The notes beneath the pieces are model-generated. The model searched no databases, was not told where the DNA came from, and saw nothing but the letters and a program-made list of their open reading frames with translations. Both the position numbers and the translations under genes were made by a program. This document shows, piece by piece, positions 13,904 through 14,750 of a stretch of DNA of 14,750 nucleotides (position 1 is the first letter of the stretch; every line of letters begins with the position of its first letter). The stretch spans positions 1 through 14,750 of the forward strand of contig CAKVCR010000036.1 in the NCBI GenBank assembly GCA_934725835.1. The letters are read 5' to 3'. The stretch comes from an uncultured Odoribacter sp. (GTDB lineage Bacteria; Bacteroidota; Bacteroidia; Bacteroidales; Marinifilaceae).

Positions 13904-14750
13904 TTATTCAGGTAAGAGTGGACTGTTTTGACAATTCTGCAGACAGTCATTGTATTCTTTGATAATATCTGCAATAATGTCTGCAACGCTTTCTTCCTGA
14001 TTAAGCATTGAAGCTATTTGGCCTATTTCTAATTCTCCATGAGTTATATCCCCCTCAAAGATTCCTTGTTTAGCACGCCCTTTACCAAGCAGTTCTTTTA
14101 GATGGTCGGCATCGGCTCCTGTGTCTTCCAACGTTTTAACCTGATTGTAGAATTCATTTTTAATCAATCGGGTAGGGGCTATCTTTTTAAGTGCCAACAT
14201 GGTGCCGCCTTCGGGAGTGTTCCATACCAGTTCTTTGAAGTGTTGGTGAGCTGATGATTCTGTAGCAACAGCAAAGCGGCTGCCGATTTGTACGCCTTCA
14301 GCGCCCAGTTGCATGGTGGCGAGCATCGCTTTGCCGGATGCGATACCCCCTGCAGCAATCAGTGGCAGACTGCATTGTGCTGCAACATTGGGAATGAGGG
14401 TTAGCGTCGTGGTTTCTTCACGTCCATTGTGTCCTCCTGCTTCAAAGCCTTCAGCAACAATGGCGTCGCAACCGGCTTCTTCGCATTTGCAGGCAAAGGC
14501 TGCACTGCTGACAACATGTACCACGGTGATGCCATGTGATTTTAGGTAAGGTGTCCATTTTTTAGGACTTCCGGCAGAGGTGAATACGATTTTTACACCT
14601 TCTTCGACTAATATTTCCATGAGTTTGTCTATCTCCGGATAGAGCAGTGGCACATTTACTCCCAAGGCTTGTTTGTTGCATTTTTCATTTTATGAATGTG
14701 TTCAACAAGAGTCTCCGGGTGCATAGACCCAGCACCTAAAAGTCCCAAGC
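13904..14750 (-). CDS. FMN-dependent nitronate monooxygenase / FabK-like enzyme, apparently frameshifted and cut by the window edge
   Basis: TIM-barrel flavoprotein of the nitronate monooxygenase/enoyl-ACP reductase II family. The main frame (13904-14665, about 253 residues) carries EGFEAGGHNG with the expected catalytic His79, and the FMN phosphate site AAGGIASG (104-111) and GAEGVQIGSRF (121-131). The N-terminal part lies in another frame. From the right edge it reads LGLLGAGSMHPETLVEHIH..., a typical FMN-loop start, and then hits TAA at 14656-14658 just after Lys-Pro-Trp. Restoring one G to the GGG at 14661-14663 joins the frames as Lys-Pro-Trp-Gly-Val-Asn-Val-Pro, the usual family sequence. 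So this is either a broken gene or a base-calling error. About 30 N-terminal residues lie beyond the window. FabK versus nitronate monooxygenase cannot be separated by eye. Confidence 0.85.

Noticed and set aside
1..14750. Mobile element, CRISPR array, toxin-antitoxin or defence island
   Set aside because: No transposase, integrase, direct-repeat array, or two-gene toxin layout was seen. The genes are housekeeping or common Bacteroides genes with normal spacing.

Overview
The window looks like an ordinary chromosomal segment of a Bacteroides-type gut bacterium (Bacteroidota). Support for this comes from AT-rich intergenic DNA with TAnnTTTG promoter elements, weak or absent Shine-Dalgarno sequences, a DUF4251 protein, a NatAB-like exporter, and a carboxyltransferase plus biotin-carrier pair as found in propionate-producing anaerobes. 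I see no tRNA, rRNA, insertion sequence, phage gene or CRISPR array, and no gene-free stretch longer than 300 bases.

Layout. At the left edge, two minus-strand genes modify the translation machinery: an RsmF-like rRNA m5C methyltransferase, followed after 10 nt by prmA (ribosomal protein L11 methyltransferase), which runs off the window. Divergent from them are murB (peptidoglycan precursor reductase) and an acyl-ACP thioesterase on the plus strand. The space between the two pairs holds a near-perfect bidirectional promoter: two identical -7 boxes facing each other as an inverted repeat. The thioesterase converges on a minus-strand NatAB-like ABC exporter (ATPase then permease), with a shared hairpin that overlaps the permease stop codon. 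Upstream of the exporter, and separated from it by a strong hairpin terminator, lies the two-gene carboxyltransferase/biotin-carrier operon. Its leader carries a perfect 10-bp hairpin.

The middle has a secreted DUF4251 protein (minus) divergent from an AzgA-type purine permease (plus), which is followed by a probable outer-membrane beta-barrel protein and a bidirectional terminator. Beyond that, all minus strand, are a 61-residue two-helix membrane protein, two adjacent M16-family peptidase genes that look like complementary halves of one enzyme (one has the zinc site, the other the substrate-binding Arg/Tyr), and an FMN-dependent nitronate monooxygenase/FabK-like gene. This last gene is interrupted by an apparent single-base deletion near the right edge.

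I found no clearly new multi-gene system. The items most worth checking are the frameshift, the symmetric bidirectional promoter, the split M16 active site and the hairpin leader of the carboxyltransferase operon.
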